Below the pieces are notes generated by a model. The model worked only from the letters and a program-made list of their open reading frames with translations. It was not told the origin of the DNA and made no database searches. A DNA stretch of 64,000 nucleotides from assembly GCF_900108485.1 (NCBI RefSeq), contig NZ_FNXF01000004.1:248001-312000 (forward strand). The letters run 5' to 3'. Of this stretch, positions 1-8,552 are shown piece after piece (within the stretch, counting starts at the first letter, position 1; every line of letters begins with the position of its first letter). The DNA is from Rheinheimera pacifica (lineage in GTDB: Bacteria > Pseudomonadota > Gammaproteobacteria > Enterobacterales > Alteromonadaceae). Position numbers and translations under genes: made by a program.

Positions 1-1
1 T

Positions 2-3000
2 CCGTATGATCGCTATAGTCGCCAGTTGGATTATTCCAAATTTAATACCAGTGGCCGTTATCAGGATGAAAACAGCGCCAAAGCATTAAGCGCTTATATG
101 TTTAGCGACCGGGGTATTTACCGGCCCGGTGAGCAGGTGCAACTGGCGGCCATTATCCGCCATAACGATTTGTCGCTGGCCGAGCAAAAGCTGCCGTTAA
201 AAATACAGGTGCAGGGGCCGCGTGGCAGTACTTTCTGGCAGCAAAACTTCAGTTTAAGTGGCCGTGGTATGCACACCTTTAGCCTGGACACCCAGCCACA
301 CAGTGACACCGGTAATTATTATGCCAATATCAGCCTGCTTGACAGCAAGGGCAATACCGAGCGGCACTTAGGCTCGGTTAGCTTTGTAGTGGAAGAATTT
401 CAGCCCGACACTCTGAAAATCAGCAGCAGTTTTAACCAGCAGGGCAAAGGCTGGTTATCGCCACAAAATTTAGTGGCGCAAGTGCAACTGGATAACCTGT
501 TTGGCACCCCGGCACAGCAGCGCCGGGTAACCGCCAAATTTGAACTGATCCCGGCAGGTTTTAGCTTTAGTGAATATAAAGATTATCGCTTTATTGCCCC
601 GCAGGAGCAGCAACTTAACAGCAACAGTGTACGGCAGAGCCTGGATGAGCAGCAAACCGATGCCGACGGTAAAGCCAGTTTTACGCTGCCGCTTGAGCAA
701 TACAGCGGTGGTACTTACCGGCTGGTGCTGACCACCGAAGGTTTTGATGGCGGCGGTGGAAAAAGTGTGCAAAACAGACGCAGCGCACTGGTATCGCCGT
801 TAAATGAGCTGGTAGGGGTAAAAAGCGATGGCGAGCTAAGCTACCTGAAAAGACAGCAAAGCCGTAGTTTGCAGTTTATCGCCATTAACAACAGTTTAGC
901 GCAGATAGCGCTGAATGAATTAACACTGAAACTGGTAGAGAAACGGCCATTATCTAGCTTAGTTAAACAAAACGATGGCACCTACCAGTACCAGAGCATA
1001 GTGCAGGAGCTAACAGTAAGCGAAACGCCATTTAGCATTGCCACAGAGGGTACTGAATATCAGTTGCCAACTGACACGGCCGGTGATTTTGAGCTGCAAC
1101 TGTTAAAAGGCGATCAGCTGCTGGGTAAACTGGCGTTTAGCGTAATAGGCGCTGGTAATATCAGCGCTATGCTGGAGAAAAACGCTGCACTTAACGTGCG
1201 GCTGGATAAAACCGATTATAAAGCGGGTGAGCGCATTGAACTGAATATTACTGCCCCTTATACCGGCAGTGGCTTAATCAGCATTGAAAGCGATAAAGTG
1301 CATGCCTTTAGCTGGTTTACCGCCGATACCACCAGCAGCATTCAGCATATAGTGCTGCCAGAGGGTATTGAAGGTAATGCCTATATTAACGTTAGCTTTG
1401 TGCGTGGCGCCGATTCCGATGCACTTTTTGTCAGCCCGCTCAGTTACGCTGTGGTGCCGTTTAATATTGACCGCAGCAAGCGCGAGCTGAACATTAGCCT
1501 GGTAGCACCGGAAGAAGTGCGCCCCGGTAAAGCCTTTACGCTGGGCTATAAAACCGACCGGCCGGCCGACTTACTGCTGTATGGCGTGGATCAGGGTATT
1601 TTGCAGGTGGCAGCTTACGAATTGCCCGATCCGTTATCGCATTACCTGCAAAAGCGCGCCTTGCAGGTGCGCAGTATGCAAATGCTCGATTTAATCCTGC
1701 CGGAATTTAGCGCACTTAAACGCCAGTTAGCCGGTGTAGGCGGTGACAGCGCACGCCGTGCTATGGCAGCAGCAATGCTGGACAGCAACTTAAATCCCTT
1801 TGCCCGCAGGGCCGAGCAGCCTGGCGTATTCTGGCTGGGCGTGGTAAAAGCCGGTACTGAACTGGCTACCCAGCAGGTAACAGTGCCGGCCAGCTTTAGC
1901 GGCAATTTAAAACTGATGGCGGTAGCGGTAAGCGATGAAGCACTGTCTGCGGTCAGCCAGGATTTACGTGTGCGCGGCCCCTTTGTGTTAACCCCGGATG
2001 TACTTACCAGTGCAGCCCCCGGCGATGAGTTTGATATCAGCGTGTCGGTAGCGAATGGCGTAAAAGGCTCGGGCCCGGATGCCGCCATTAAAGTGCAGCT
2101 TACTTTACCTGATAGCCTTATTGCCGTGGGTGAAACTGAGCAATTGCTTAGCATTAGCGAAAATAGCGAGCAAAGTGCACGTTTTCGCTTAAAAGCCGGC
2201 GAAGTACCAGGCGAGGCCAGCTTAAGCTTTAGTGCGACCTACCAGCAGGGTGAGCTAACCGAGCAGGCCAGCCGCAGTATCAGCCTGAGTATCCGCCCGG
2301 CCAGCCATTATCACACCACGCTACAGGCCGGTTTTGCTGATAAAGGCCCGGTAACACTTAACACCCGTTATCCGCTGTATGCCGAATTCGCCCGGCAACA
2401 TGTTGTTGCCTCGGCTAACCCGCTGGTGCTGGCCGAGAGCTTTACCGATTATCTCGCGCAATATCCACACGGTTGTACCGAACAGGTGGTGTCGCAGGTG
2501 TTCCCGTGGGTGGGGTTAGTGCAGCAACCGTCGTATCAGGCGCAGTGGCCGGTGCTGAACGAAAAATTTGCCGTGCTGATCCAGAAGCTGGCTGAGCGCC
2601 AGCAAAGCGATGGCGGCTTTAGCTTTTGGCCCGGCGGTTACAGCAGTGCCGACTTCCCCAGTATTTATGTCATGCATTTCCTGTTAGCCGCACGCGAGCA
2701 GGGGCTGGCCGTGCCGGATTACCTGTACAGTCAGGGGCTGGAGTATTTGCGCAATGTCGCGCGGCAAAGCGGCGCCAATTTGTATCAGGCCCGCCTGCGT
2801 GCCAATGCGATTTACCTGTTAACCCGCAGCGGCGAAGTCACCACCAATTATTTGGTTGAATTACACGAACGGCTGGAAAAACAGCATAAACAAGCGTGGC
2901 AGGCTGATATTACCGCTATTTATATTGCTGCCAGTTATCAGTTGTTGCAAAAACCAGAGCTGGCCCGCGGCTTGTTATCCGGTTACCGTTTAGGTAAAAC

Positions 3001-3874
3001 CTCAGCGCTGCAAAGCGGTTATCTGGCGCGTATTGCCACACCGCTGCCGCCTTTTGCTAACCCGGCGTTTCAGTCTCAGCTAAGCCTGGATGCGCAGTAC
3101 GTGTATTTATTGTCCAGCCATTTTGCTGAGCAAGCCAAAGCGCTGGATGGTAAAGCCATTTTACAGTTATTGCAGCCGGTGTTTAAAGGCGATTATAACA
3201 CCATTGCCTCGGCCTATACGGTGCTGGCGTTGTCAGCCTATGGTCAGTTACAAACCGAAGCTACCGCCACGCCACCAAAGTTTTATCAGTTAGATGGCAA
3301 AGCTGCGCGTACGGCGCTAACGCCGGCGGATAACCAAAGCGCTATACCGCGTGCTGCTTTTACCACAGCAGCAGAGCAAATACTGATAGAGAGCCAGCAG
3401 CAGCTGTTTTATGCGCTAAGCGAAGCCGGTTTTGCTAAAACAGCGCCTGCTAAAGCCGTAGCGCAGCAGTTGGAGGTAGTGCGCGATTATCTTGATGCCG
3501 ACGGCAAAGTGGTGAGCACTGCCAAACAAGGTGATGAGCTTACCGTGCGCCTGCGCCTGCGCAGTTTAACCGACGGTTGGCACAGCAATGTGGCGGTAGT
3601 CGATTTACTGCCAGCCGGTTTTGCTGTGGTGCGCAGTTCAGTACCGCGCCAAAGCGGACCCTGGCGCGCTGACTATGTTGATATCCGTGAAGACCGCGTG
3701 GTGTACTACGCCGGTTTTGGCCCGCAAATGACTGAGCTGCGTTATCAGGTAAAAGTAACCGCCGCCGGTAATTTTGTGCTGCCAACGGTATCGGCACAAT
3801 CAATGTACGATTTGTCAGTGTATGCCAGCACAGCGGCCGGGCGCTTTGTGGTAACCGCAGCTGCTGTAAATTAA
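2..3874 (+). CDS. yfhM: Alpha-2-macroglobulin family protein (YfhM type), 5' end missing
   Basis: Large bacterial alpha-2-macroglobulin, thought to trap attacking proteases in the periplasm. The frame is open from base 2, and the first in-frame start-like codon (TTG at 26) lies inside the conserved MG region, so the true start is upstream of the window. About 1,290 residues are visible; the E. coli relative has about 1,650, so roughly 350 N-terminal residues, including the signal or lipoprotein peptide, are missing. The thioester motif Gly-Cys-Thr-Glu-Gln is intact (Cys codon 2474-2476), followed by the alpha-alpha toroid thioester domain and a C-terminal receptor-binding-like beta domain. 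pbpC starts just downstream on the same strand; this pairing is common in proteobacteria and suggests that defence is coupled to wall repair. The family call is secure. Confidence 0.95.
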   Translation, partial: PYDRYSRQLDYSKFNTSGRYQDENSAKALSAYMFSDRGIYRPGEQVQLAAIIRHNDLSLAEQKLPLKIQVQGPRGSTFWQQNFSLSGRGMHTFSLDTQPHSDTGNYYANISLLDSKGNTERHLGSVSFVVEEFQPDTLKISSSFNQQGKGWLSPQNLVAQVQLDNLFGTPAQQRRVTAKFELIPAGFSFSEYKDYRFIAPQEQQLNSNSVRQSLDEQQTDADGKASFTLPLEQYSGGTYRLVLTTEGFDGGGGKSVQNRRSALVSPLNELVGVKSDGELSYLKRQQSRSLQFIAINNSLAQIALNELTLKLVEKRPLSSLVKQNDGTYQYQSIVQELTVSETPFSIATEGTEYQLPTDTAGDFELQLLKGDQLLGKLAFSVIGAGNISAMLEKNAALNVRLDKTDYKAGERIELNITAPYTGSGLISIESDKVHAFSWFTADTTSSIQHIVLPEGIEGNAYINVSFVRGADSDALFVSPLSYAVVPFNIDRSKRELNISLVAPEEVRPGKAFTLGYKTDRPADLLLYGVDQGILQVAAYELPDPLSHYLQKRALQVRSMQMLDLILPEFSALKRQLAGVGGDSARRAMAAAMLDSNLNPFARRAEQPGVFWLGVVKAGTELATQQVTVPASFSGNLKLMAVAVSDEALSAVSQDLRVRGPFVLTPDVLTSAAPGDEFDISVSVANGVKGSGPDAAIKVQLTLPDSLIAVGETEQLLSISENSEQSARFRLKAGEVPGEASLSFSATYQQGELTEQASRSISLSIRPASHYHTTLQAGFADKGPVTLNTRYPLYAEFARQHVVASANPLVLAESFTDYLAQYPHGCTEQVVSQVFPWVGLVQQPSYQAQWPVLNEKFAVLIQKLAERQQSDGGFSFWPGGYSSADFPSIYVMHFLLAAREQGLAVPDYLYSQGLEYLRNVARQSGANLYQARLRANAIYLLTRSGEVTTNYLVELHERLEKQHKQAWQADITAIYIAASYQLLQKPELARGLLSGYRLGKTSALQSGYLARIATPLPPFANPAFQSQLSLDAQYVYLLSSHFAEQAKALDGKAILQLLQPVFKGDYNTIASAYTVLALSAYGQLQTEATATPPKFYQLDGKAARTALTPADNQSAIPRAAFTTAAEQILIESQQQLFYALSEAGFAKTAPAKAVAQQLEVVRDYLDADGKVVSTAKQGDELTVRLRLRSLTDGWHSNVAVVDLLPAGFAVVRSSVPRQSGPWRADYVDIREDRVVYYAGFGPQMTELRYQVKVTAAGNFVLPTVSAQSMYDLSVYASTAAGRFVVTAAAVN

Positions 3875-3904
3875 CACTTTGCCGGGGCTGTAGTGCAACA
3901 CGGG

Positions 3905-6226
3905 ATGTTAAAAAAGTGGTTAGGCAGGGTGCTGGCAGGGGTAGTGGTTATATTATTGCTACCGGCATTAGTGCTGCTGTTATCGCCAAAGCCAGCGCTT
4001 TATAGCCAGTACCTGCAAAGCAGTGCTTATTTTGCTGCCAATGGCGACTTATTAAGCCTGCGGCTGGCGGCCGATCAGCGCTACCGGCTGCGTCTGCCAT
4101 TAGCTGATATTGCTCCGGCGCTACAGCAAGCCACATTGTTGTATGAAGACCGGCAGTTCTATAATCATTTCGGTGTTGATATCAGTGCCGTTGGCCGCGC
4201 GTTCTGGCAAGGTGTGGTTAAAGGTGGCCGGCGTCAGGGCGCGTCAACCCTAAGTATGCAACTGGCGCGGCTGCGCTTTAATCTGAATACCAGCAGCTTT
4301 AGCGGTAAGTTACAGCAACTGGCGTATGCGCTTTATCTGGAGCGGCATTTTAGCAAAGACGAGATTTTAGAAGCCTACTTTAACTACGCACCTTACGGCG
4401 GCAATATTGAAGGTGTCGCCGCCGCCAGCCTGATTTACTTTGGTAAAGAAGCGCAGCGGCTAACGCTGGGCGAAGCTTTAGCGCTAAGTGTTATTCCGCA
4501 AAACCCGAACCAGCGCAGCCCGCTAAGTACCAAAGGCGAGCAGCAATTAGAACTGGCGCGCCAACGCTTAGCGGCACTGTGGTTGCAATATTATCCCTCT
4601 GCTGAGCCAGGCGCAGCACAGCGTTTAAGTTTGCCGCTGAAGTTTTATCAGCGTGCCGATTTAGCCTACGCTGCGCCGCATTTTATTAATCAGTTACAGG
4701 CTCAGCGCCAGGTCGAAGGCCGCTTTTATACCAGCCTGCAACCACATTTACAGCAGCGTATGCAGCAACTGGTTACCGCCTATTTACGCCGTAACGCCGA
4801 TAAAGGCTTTAGTAACGCCAGTGTATTGCTGGTAAAACGCAGCACCATGCAGGTGCAGGCCTGGATTGGCTCGGCCGATTTTTATAATGCGGCGATCTCT
4901 GGTCAGGTTGATGGTGTAACAGCGCTGCGCTCACCGGGTTCAGCGCTAAAGCCGTTTGTTTATGCGTTGGCGCTGCAGCAGGGTGTTATTCATCCGCAAA
5001 GCCTGCTAACCGATTTACCGCGCCGTTATGGCAGTTTTAACCCGGAAAACTTCGACCGCCAGTTTGTCGGCCCGGTTAATGCCACTGAAGCGCTGATTAA
5101 CAGCCGCAATGTTCCGGCTGTGCAGTTACAGGCCAGTTTAACCAAACCGGATTTTTACCACTGGCTAAAACAGGCACAGGTGCCGTTAAGCTATAACGCC
5201 GAGCACTACGGCCTGGCCCTGGTGCTGGGCGGTATGGAGCTGAGTATGCAGCAGCTGGTGCAGCTGTATGCCATGCTGGGCAATGGCGGTAACTGGCAGG
5301 CACTGCAGTGGCAGGCAGAGCCAGCAGCGGCGGCACCCCAACTGTTGTTAAGCGCAGAAGCGGCGTTTTTAACGCTGGACATGCTGCGCCAGCATGCCAA
5401 ACCACAGGCCGGTTTACTGAGCGAACTGACAGATAGCACGCCGGTAGCATGGAAAACCGGTACTTCTTATGCGTTTCGTGATGCCTGGTCCATTGCGCTT
5501 AGCGGTGATTATGTGCTGGCGGTATGGCTGGGCAATTTTGATGGCAGCAGCAACCCTAATCTGGTGGGGCGCACAGCTGCCGGCCCGTTGTTATTTGAAC
5601 TGTTGGCACTGTTGCCGCGCGATAGACAAGCGGAGCAACGTTTGTTCACCGCAGGCAGTAAGCTAAACCTTAAGCAAGTGGCATTGTGCAGCCGCAGCGG
5701 TGAGCTGCCCAATAAATACTGCCCGCAAACCCGGCCCGGCTGGTTTATTCCCGGCGTATCGCCAATTAAAGTATCCGATGTGCACCGCGCCGTGCCGGTG
5801 TATACCGACACCGGGCTGCGTGCCTGTAACCACCAGCCACCACAAACAGCGCTGAAAGTATTTGAATTCTGGCCATCGGATATTGCCCGCGCTTATCAGC
5901 TGTCCGGTATTGTATTAACCCCGCCGCCGGCTTATCAGCATGCCTGTACCGGCCTGTCGCCGTCATCGCAACAGGCACCGCAAATCCGCTCACCGCAGCA
6001 GGCGTTAACTTATCAGTTAGGTAAAACAGCTGAGCAGCAAAAAATTGCCCTGCAAGCCAGCTTTGATGGCGCAGTAACCAAGGCGCACTGGTTTATTGAC
6101 AGCCGTTATCTGGGCTCGGTAACGCCGGGTGAGACTTTATTCTGGCAAGGCGAAGCCGGTGAATTTCAATTGCGTGTGGTAGATGATTTGGGCGGTGTGG
6201 CCAGCCTGCGCTTGCGCGTACAGTAG
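3905..6226 (+). CDS. pbpC: Penicillin-binding protein 1C, bifunctional peptidoglycan synthase
   Basis: Class A penicillin-binding protein that polymerises and cross-links peptidoglycan at the outer face of the inner membrane. I chose the ATG at 3905; a GTG at 3893 in the same frame would add four residues. A single N-terminal membrane anchor (about residues 10-30) is followed by a GT51 transglycosylase domain with the catalytic Glu in the EDRQF motif (about residue 81). The transpeptidase domain has SALK (nucleophile near residue 346), SRN (near 400) and KTG (near 517). A C-terminal BiPBP_C-type domain of about 90 residues ends the protein. About 773 residues matches the family. It sits about 30 bases after the macroglobulin gene and is probably co-transcribed with it. 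Confidence 0.97.
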   Translation: MLKKWLGRVLAGVVVILLLPALVLLLSPKPALYSQYLQSSAYFAANGDLLSLRLAADQRYRLRLPLADIAPALQQATLLYEDRQFYNHFGVDISAVGRAFWQGVVKGGRRQGASTLSMQLARLRFNLNTSSFSGKLQQLAYALYLERHFSKDEILEAYFNYAPYGGNIEGVAAASLIYFGKEAQRLTLGEALALSVIPQNPNQRSPLSTKGEQQLELARQRLAALWLQYYPSAEPGAAQRLSLPLKFYQRADLAYAAPHFINQLQAQRQVEGRFYTSLQPHLQQRMQQLVTAYLRRNADKGFSNASVLLVKRSTMQVQAWIGSADFYNAAISGQVDGVTALRSPGSALKPFVYALALQQGVIHPQSLLTDLPRRYGSFNPENFDRQFVGPVNATEALINSRNVPAVQLQASLTKPDFYHWLKQAQVPLSYNAEHYGLALVLGGMELSMQQLVQLYAMLGNGGNWQALQWQAEPAAAAPQLLLSAEAAFLTLDMLRQHAKPQAGLLSELTDSTPVAWKTGTSYAFRDAWSIALSGDYVLAVWLGNFDGSSNPNLVGRTAAGPLLFELLALLPRDRQAEQRLFTAGSKLNLKQVALCSRSGELPNKYCPQTRPGWFIPGVSPIKVSDVHRAVPVYTDTGLRACNHQPPQTALKVFEFWPSDIARAYQLSGIVLTPPPAYQHACTGLSPSSQQAPQIRSPQQALTYQLGKTAEQQKIALQASFDGAVTKAHWFIDSRYLGSVTPGETLFWQGEAGEFQLRVVDDLGGVASLRLRVQ

Positions 6227-6289
6227 CGGGTGCGTACAGCGGCAGTCTGCGCTAGAATGGCGCCGATTTTTCACTGCCGCGGATAACCC

Positions 6290-7435
6290 ATGCATTGTGT
6301 TCATTTTGCAGCTAAGCGCTGTCAGTCTTGCCATTGGCTGGATAAACCCTATCCGGCGCAACTGGTATTAAAGCAGCAGCAGTTAACTGACTTACTGGCT
6401 GACTTTAAACCGGCACAGCTGCTTGAGCCGGTGGCATCGGCTGAGCAGGGTTTTCGTTATAAAGCCAAAATGGTGGCGCTGGGTACGGCAGAGCAGCCAG
6501 TGCTGGGCATTGTGAATGCTCAGGGCGAAGCGGTTGATTTAGCCGATTGCCCGCTGTATCCGCCAGCGTTTGCGCCAGCCTTTGCGCTGTGTAAAGCCTT
6601 TATCCAACGTGCGAATTTAACCCCTTACGATATTAGTGCCCGTCGCGGTGAGCTGAAGTTTATTCTGCTTAGCCAAAGCCTGCACAGCGGCCGTTTTATG
6701 CTGCGCTTTGTATTGCGCTCAAAAAATTGTCTGGCGTCAATTAAAAAACATCTGCCCTGGCTATTGGCGCAGTGGCCAGAGCTTGAAGTGTGCTCGGTTA
6801 ACCTGCAACCCAAGCCAGCGGCGCTGCTGGAGGGCGAAGAAGAAATTATCCTGACTGAGCAGACGCTGTTGGCCGAGCAGTTAAATCAGGTGCCGCTGTA
6901 TTTAACCCCGCAAAGCTTTTTTCAAACCCAGCCGGTGATGGCTGCTGCGCTTTACCAAACAGCCGCAGATTGGGCGGCACAGCTGCAACAGCAGCAGGGC
7001 GAATTTAAGCAGATCTGGGATTTATTCTGTGGCGTGGGCGGCTTTGGTCTGCATGTCGTGACAGCAGCGCAACAGCTAAACGGGATTGAAATAGCAGAAA
7101 AAGCCATTGCCAGCGCACAGCGCTCTGCTAATGAGCTGGGTTTAACCCGGGTGCGGTTTCAGGCATTGGATTCAGCAGCTTTTGCCAAGGCGGCAGCACA
7201 GGCACCGGATTTACTGGTGGTTAACCCGCCACGGCGGGGGTTGGGTAAGGAGTTATGTCAGGATATACAACGCTTAGCGCCGCACTGGCTGATTTACTCC
7301 AGTTGTAATGCCCAAACGCTGGCACAAGACCTTACGGCATTGCCAGACTATAAGCTTTTAAAAGTGCAGCTGTTTGATATGTTTGCCCACAGCAGCCATT
7401 ATGAAGTGCTGACATTGTTGGTTAAACATGCTTAA
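6290..7435 (+). CDS. rlmC: 23S rRNA (uracil-747-C5)-methyltransferase RlmC
   Basis: SAM-dependent enzyme that methylates U747 of 23S rRNA. At 381 residues it is colinear with E. coli RlmC (about 375). The N-terminal Fe-S cluster cysteines are visible in the CVHF and CQSCHW segments and in CPLYP. The SAM-binding motif DLFCGVGGFGLH lies near residue 245. The NPPRRG loop and the catalytic-cysteine region YSSCN follow at about residues 310-340. Its stop codon overlaps by four bases the stop of the convergent small gene on the minus strand. A TAGAAT sequence about 35 bases upstream may be a -10 element, but I see no matching -35. Confidence 0.96.
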   Translation: MHCVHFAAKRCQSCHWLDKPYPAQLVLKQQQLTDLLADFKPAQLLEPVASAEQGFRYKAKMVALGTAEQPVLGIVNAQGEAVDLADCPLYPPAFAPAFALCKAFIQRANLTPYDISARRGELKFILLSQSLHSGRFMLRFVLRSKNCLASIKKHLPWLLAQWPELEVCSVNLQPKPAALLEGEEEIILTEQTLLAEQLNQVPLYLTPQSFFQTQPVMAAALYQTAADWAAQLQQQQGEFKQIWDLFCGVGGFGLHVVTAAQQLNGIEIAEKAIASAQRSANELGLTRVRFQALDSAAFAKAAAQAPDLLVVNPPRRGLGKELCQDIQRLAPHWLIYSSCNAQTLAQDLTALPDYKLLKVQLFDMFAHSSHYEVLTLLVKHA

Positions 7436-7743
7436 CGTTTGCCGTCCAGAATGCGGACAATTTCACGGCTGTGTTCAAACAGCTCAATAATAGTGCCTTC
7501 AATTTGTACAGTGATGATGCCATCGGTGTTCGGGCGGCTGATCACTCGTCCACGCCGGTAATATTCTTCTGCCAGCAGCTGGCCGGGTGACAGTTTTTTC
7601 TGCCAGCCCGGTGGCAGTGGCTGGCCCTTATCCAGCTTTTTTGCCAGGCCTGGTGGCAAGCCTTTATCCTGATCCGGCTTGGCATGTGCTAGCTGGCTAA
7701 ACAGTAATGCAGCGCTGCACAACACAAAAATGGCTGTTTTCAT
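7432..7743 (-). CDS. Small secreted CigR/RcnB-like protein
   Basis: A 103-residue protein with a clear Sec signal peptide (Lys at position 2, hydrophobic core, cleavage likely after the AHA near residue 21). The mature part has two tandem copies of a Pro-Pro-Gly-Leu/Trp-x-Lys-Lys-Leu unit (about residues 30-53), then a beta-rich tail. Such PPG-KK repeats are typical of the CigR/RcnB-like periplasmic families. The biochemical role is unknown; RcnB itself affects nickel/cobalt handling in E. coli, but I would not transfer that function here. It is convergent with rlmC. Upstream (7744-7850) lies a shared intergenic region with the divergent SOS operon. Confidence 0.7.
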   Translation of the reverse strand: MKTAIFVLCSAALLFSQLAHAKPDQDKGLPPGLAKKLDKGQPLPPGWQKKLSPGQLLAEEYYRRGRVISRPNTDGIITVQIEGTIIELFEHSREIVRILDGKR

Positions 7744-7826
7744 GTTAACTACCTCGTTATTTGCTTGCTGCCTTTGTAACAGGCCCGGCTTAATGCCAGC
7801 TTAACTAGCCGCGGCTTTGGCAGTGC

Positions 7827-7854
7827 TTGCTTCCTGCTTTTGATAATATATACT
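7827..7854 (+). promoter_or_regulatory. Candidate sigma-70 promoter of the imuA operon
   Basis: A TTGCTT -35-like element (7827-7832) is followed, after 16 bases, by a TATACT -10 element (7849-7854). The -10 overlaps the left half of the LexA box, the expected geometry for repression by occlusion. The -35 match is only 3 of 6. Confidence 0.45.
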
Positions 7855-7870
7855 GTATTTAAATACAGTA
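7851..7870. promoter_or_regulatory. LexA (SOS) box upstream of imuA
   Basis: The 20 bases TACTGTATTTAAATACAGTA form a perfect palindrome. They contain the CTGT-N8-ACAG core and both TACTG/CAGTA half-sites of the gammaproteobacterial LexA consensus. The site lies 12 bases before the imuA ATG and overlaps the predicted -10, so the mutagenesis operon should be induced by DNA damage. Confidence 0.93.
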
Positions 7871-7882
7871 TGTGGGTGGCTT

Positions 7883-8551
7883 ATGTCAGCTTTATTAGAG
7901 CAATTAGCACGGCGGCAGCTGGTATGGCAGGGCAATAGCCAGCACACTGCCTATCAGGCGGTGTCGTCTGGTTATGCTGAGTTAGATCAGCAATTAGCCG
8001 GTGGCTTTCCGGCCAGCGGCTTAATTGATATTCAAACCGGGCCGGGCATTGGTGAGCTGCGTTTGCTGTTGCCGTATTTGCAGCAACAACAAAGCAGTGG
8101 CCGTTTGTTAGTGCTTATTTCGCCTCCGGCACAGCCTTGCGCCGATATGCTTTGTGCTGCCGGTATAGTGTTGTCACAGTTAGTAATTGTTACACCAAAA
8201 ACCAGTAAAGATGCGTTGTGGGCAGCAGAGCAGTGCCTGCAAAGCGGCTGCTGTGCTTCGGTATTGCTGTGGCAGGTACCGCTGAAACTGGCACAGGCCA
8301 GGCGGTTGCAACTGGCGGCCGAGCAGGGCGCTGCCAGTGTGATATTACTACGCCGGCCAATGGACGGGCTAAGTTTACCGGTAAATTTAAGCATTAAGCT
8401 GCAACCGCATCGCCAGGGCGTGCTGCTAAGTGTGCAAAAACGCAAAGGTGGCTGGCCTGCTGCGCCTTTTCTGGTAGATATGCAAAACCGCTGGCCCGGC
8501 TTGTGCTTTACCACTGAGCAACACTGGCAGGCCAGGCGCAAGGCCAGCTAG
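7883..8551 (+). CDS. imuA: ImuA, RecA/SulA-like translesion synthesis accessory protein
   Basis: First gene of the imuA-imuB-dnaE2 mutasome cassette. ImuA is a RecA-like, catalytically degenerate protein needed for damage-induced mutagenesis together with ImuB and DnaE2. The 222-residue product begins with the family's SALLEQLARRQLVWQG-type N-terminus, followed by the typical SGYAELDQQLAGGFPASGLIDI segment, in which the ATP-loop lysine/threonine signature of RecA is absent. The start ATG at 7883 lies just behind a perfect LexA box. imuB follows directly. Annotation pipelines sometimes name the family as SulA-like; the neighbours favour ImuA. Confidence 0.92.
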   Translation: MSALLEQLARRQLVWQGNSQHTAYQAVSSGYAELDQQLAGGFPASGLIDIQTGPGIGELRLLLPYLQQQQSSGRLLVLISPPAQPCADMLCAAGIVLSQLVIVTPKTSKDALWAAEQCLQSGCCASVLLWQVPLKLAQARRLQLAAEQGAASVILLRRPMDGLSLPVNLSIKLQPHRQGVLLSVQKRKGGWPAAPFLVDMQNRWPGLCFTTEQHWQARRKAS

Positions 8552-8552
8552 T

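Noticed and set aside
5097..5450. Long antisense ORFs inside pbpC (also inside the macroglobulin, dnaE2, gshB, pgk and mnmA genes)
   Set aside because: They lie wholly within well-supported genes in other frames, have unusual composition, lack ribosome-binding sites and resemble no family.
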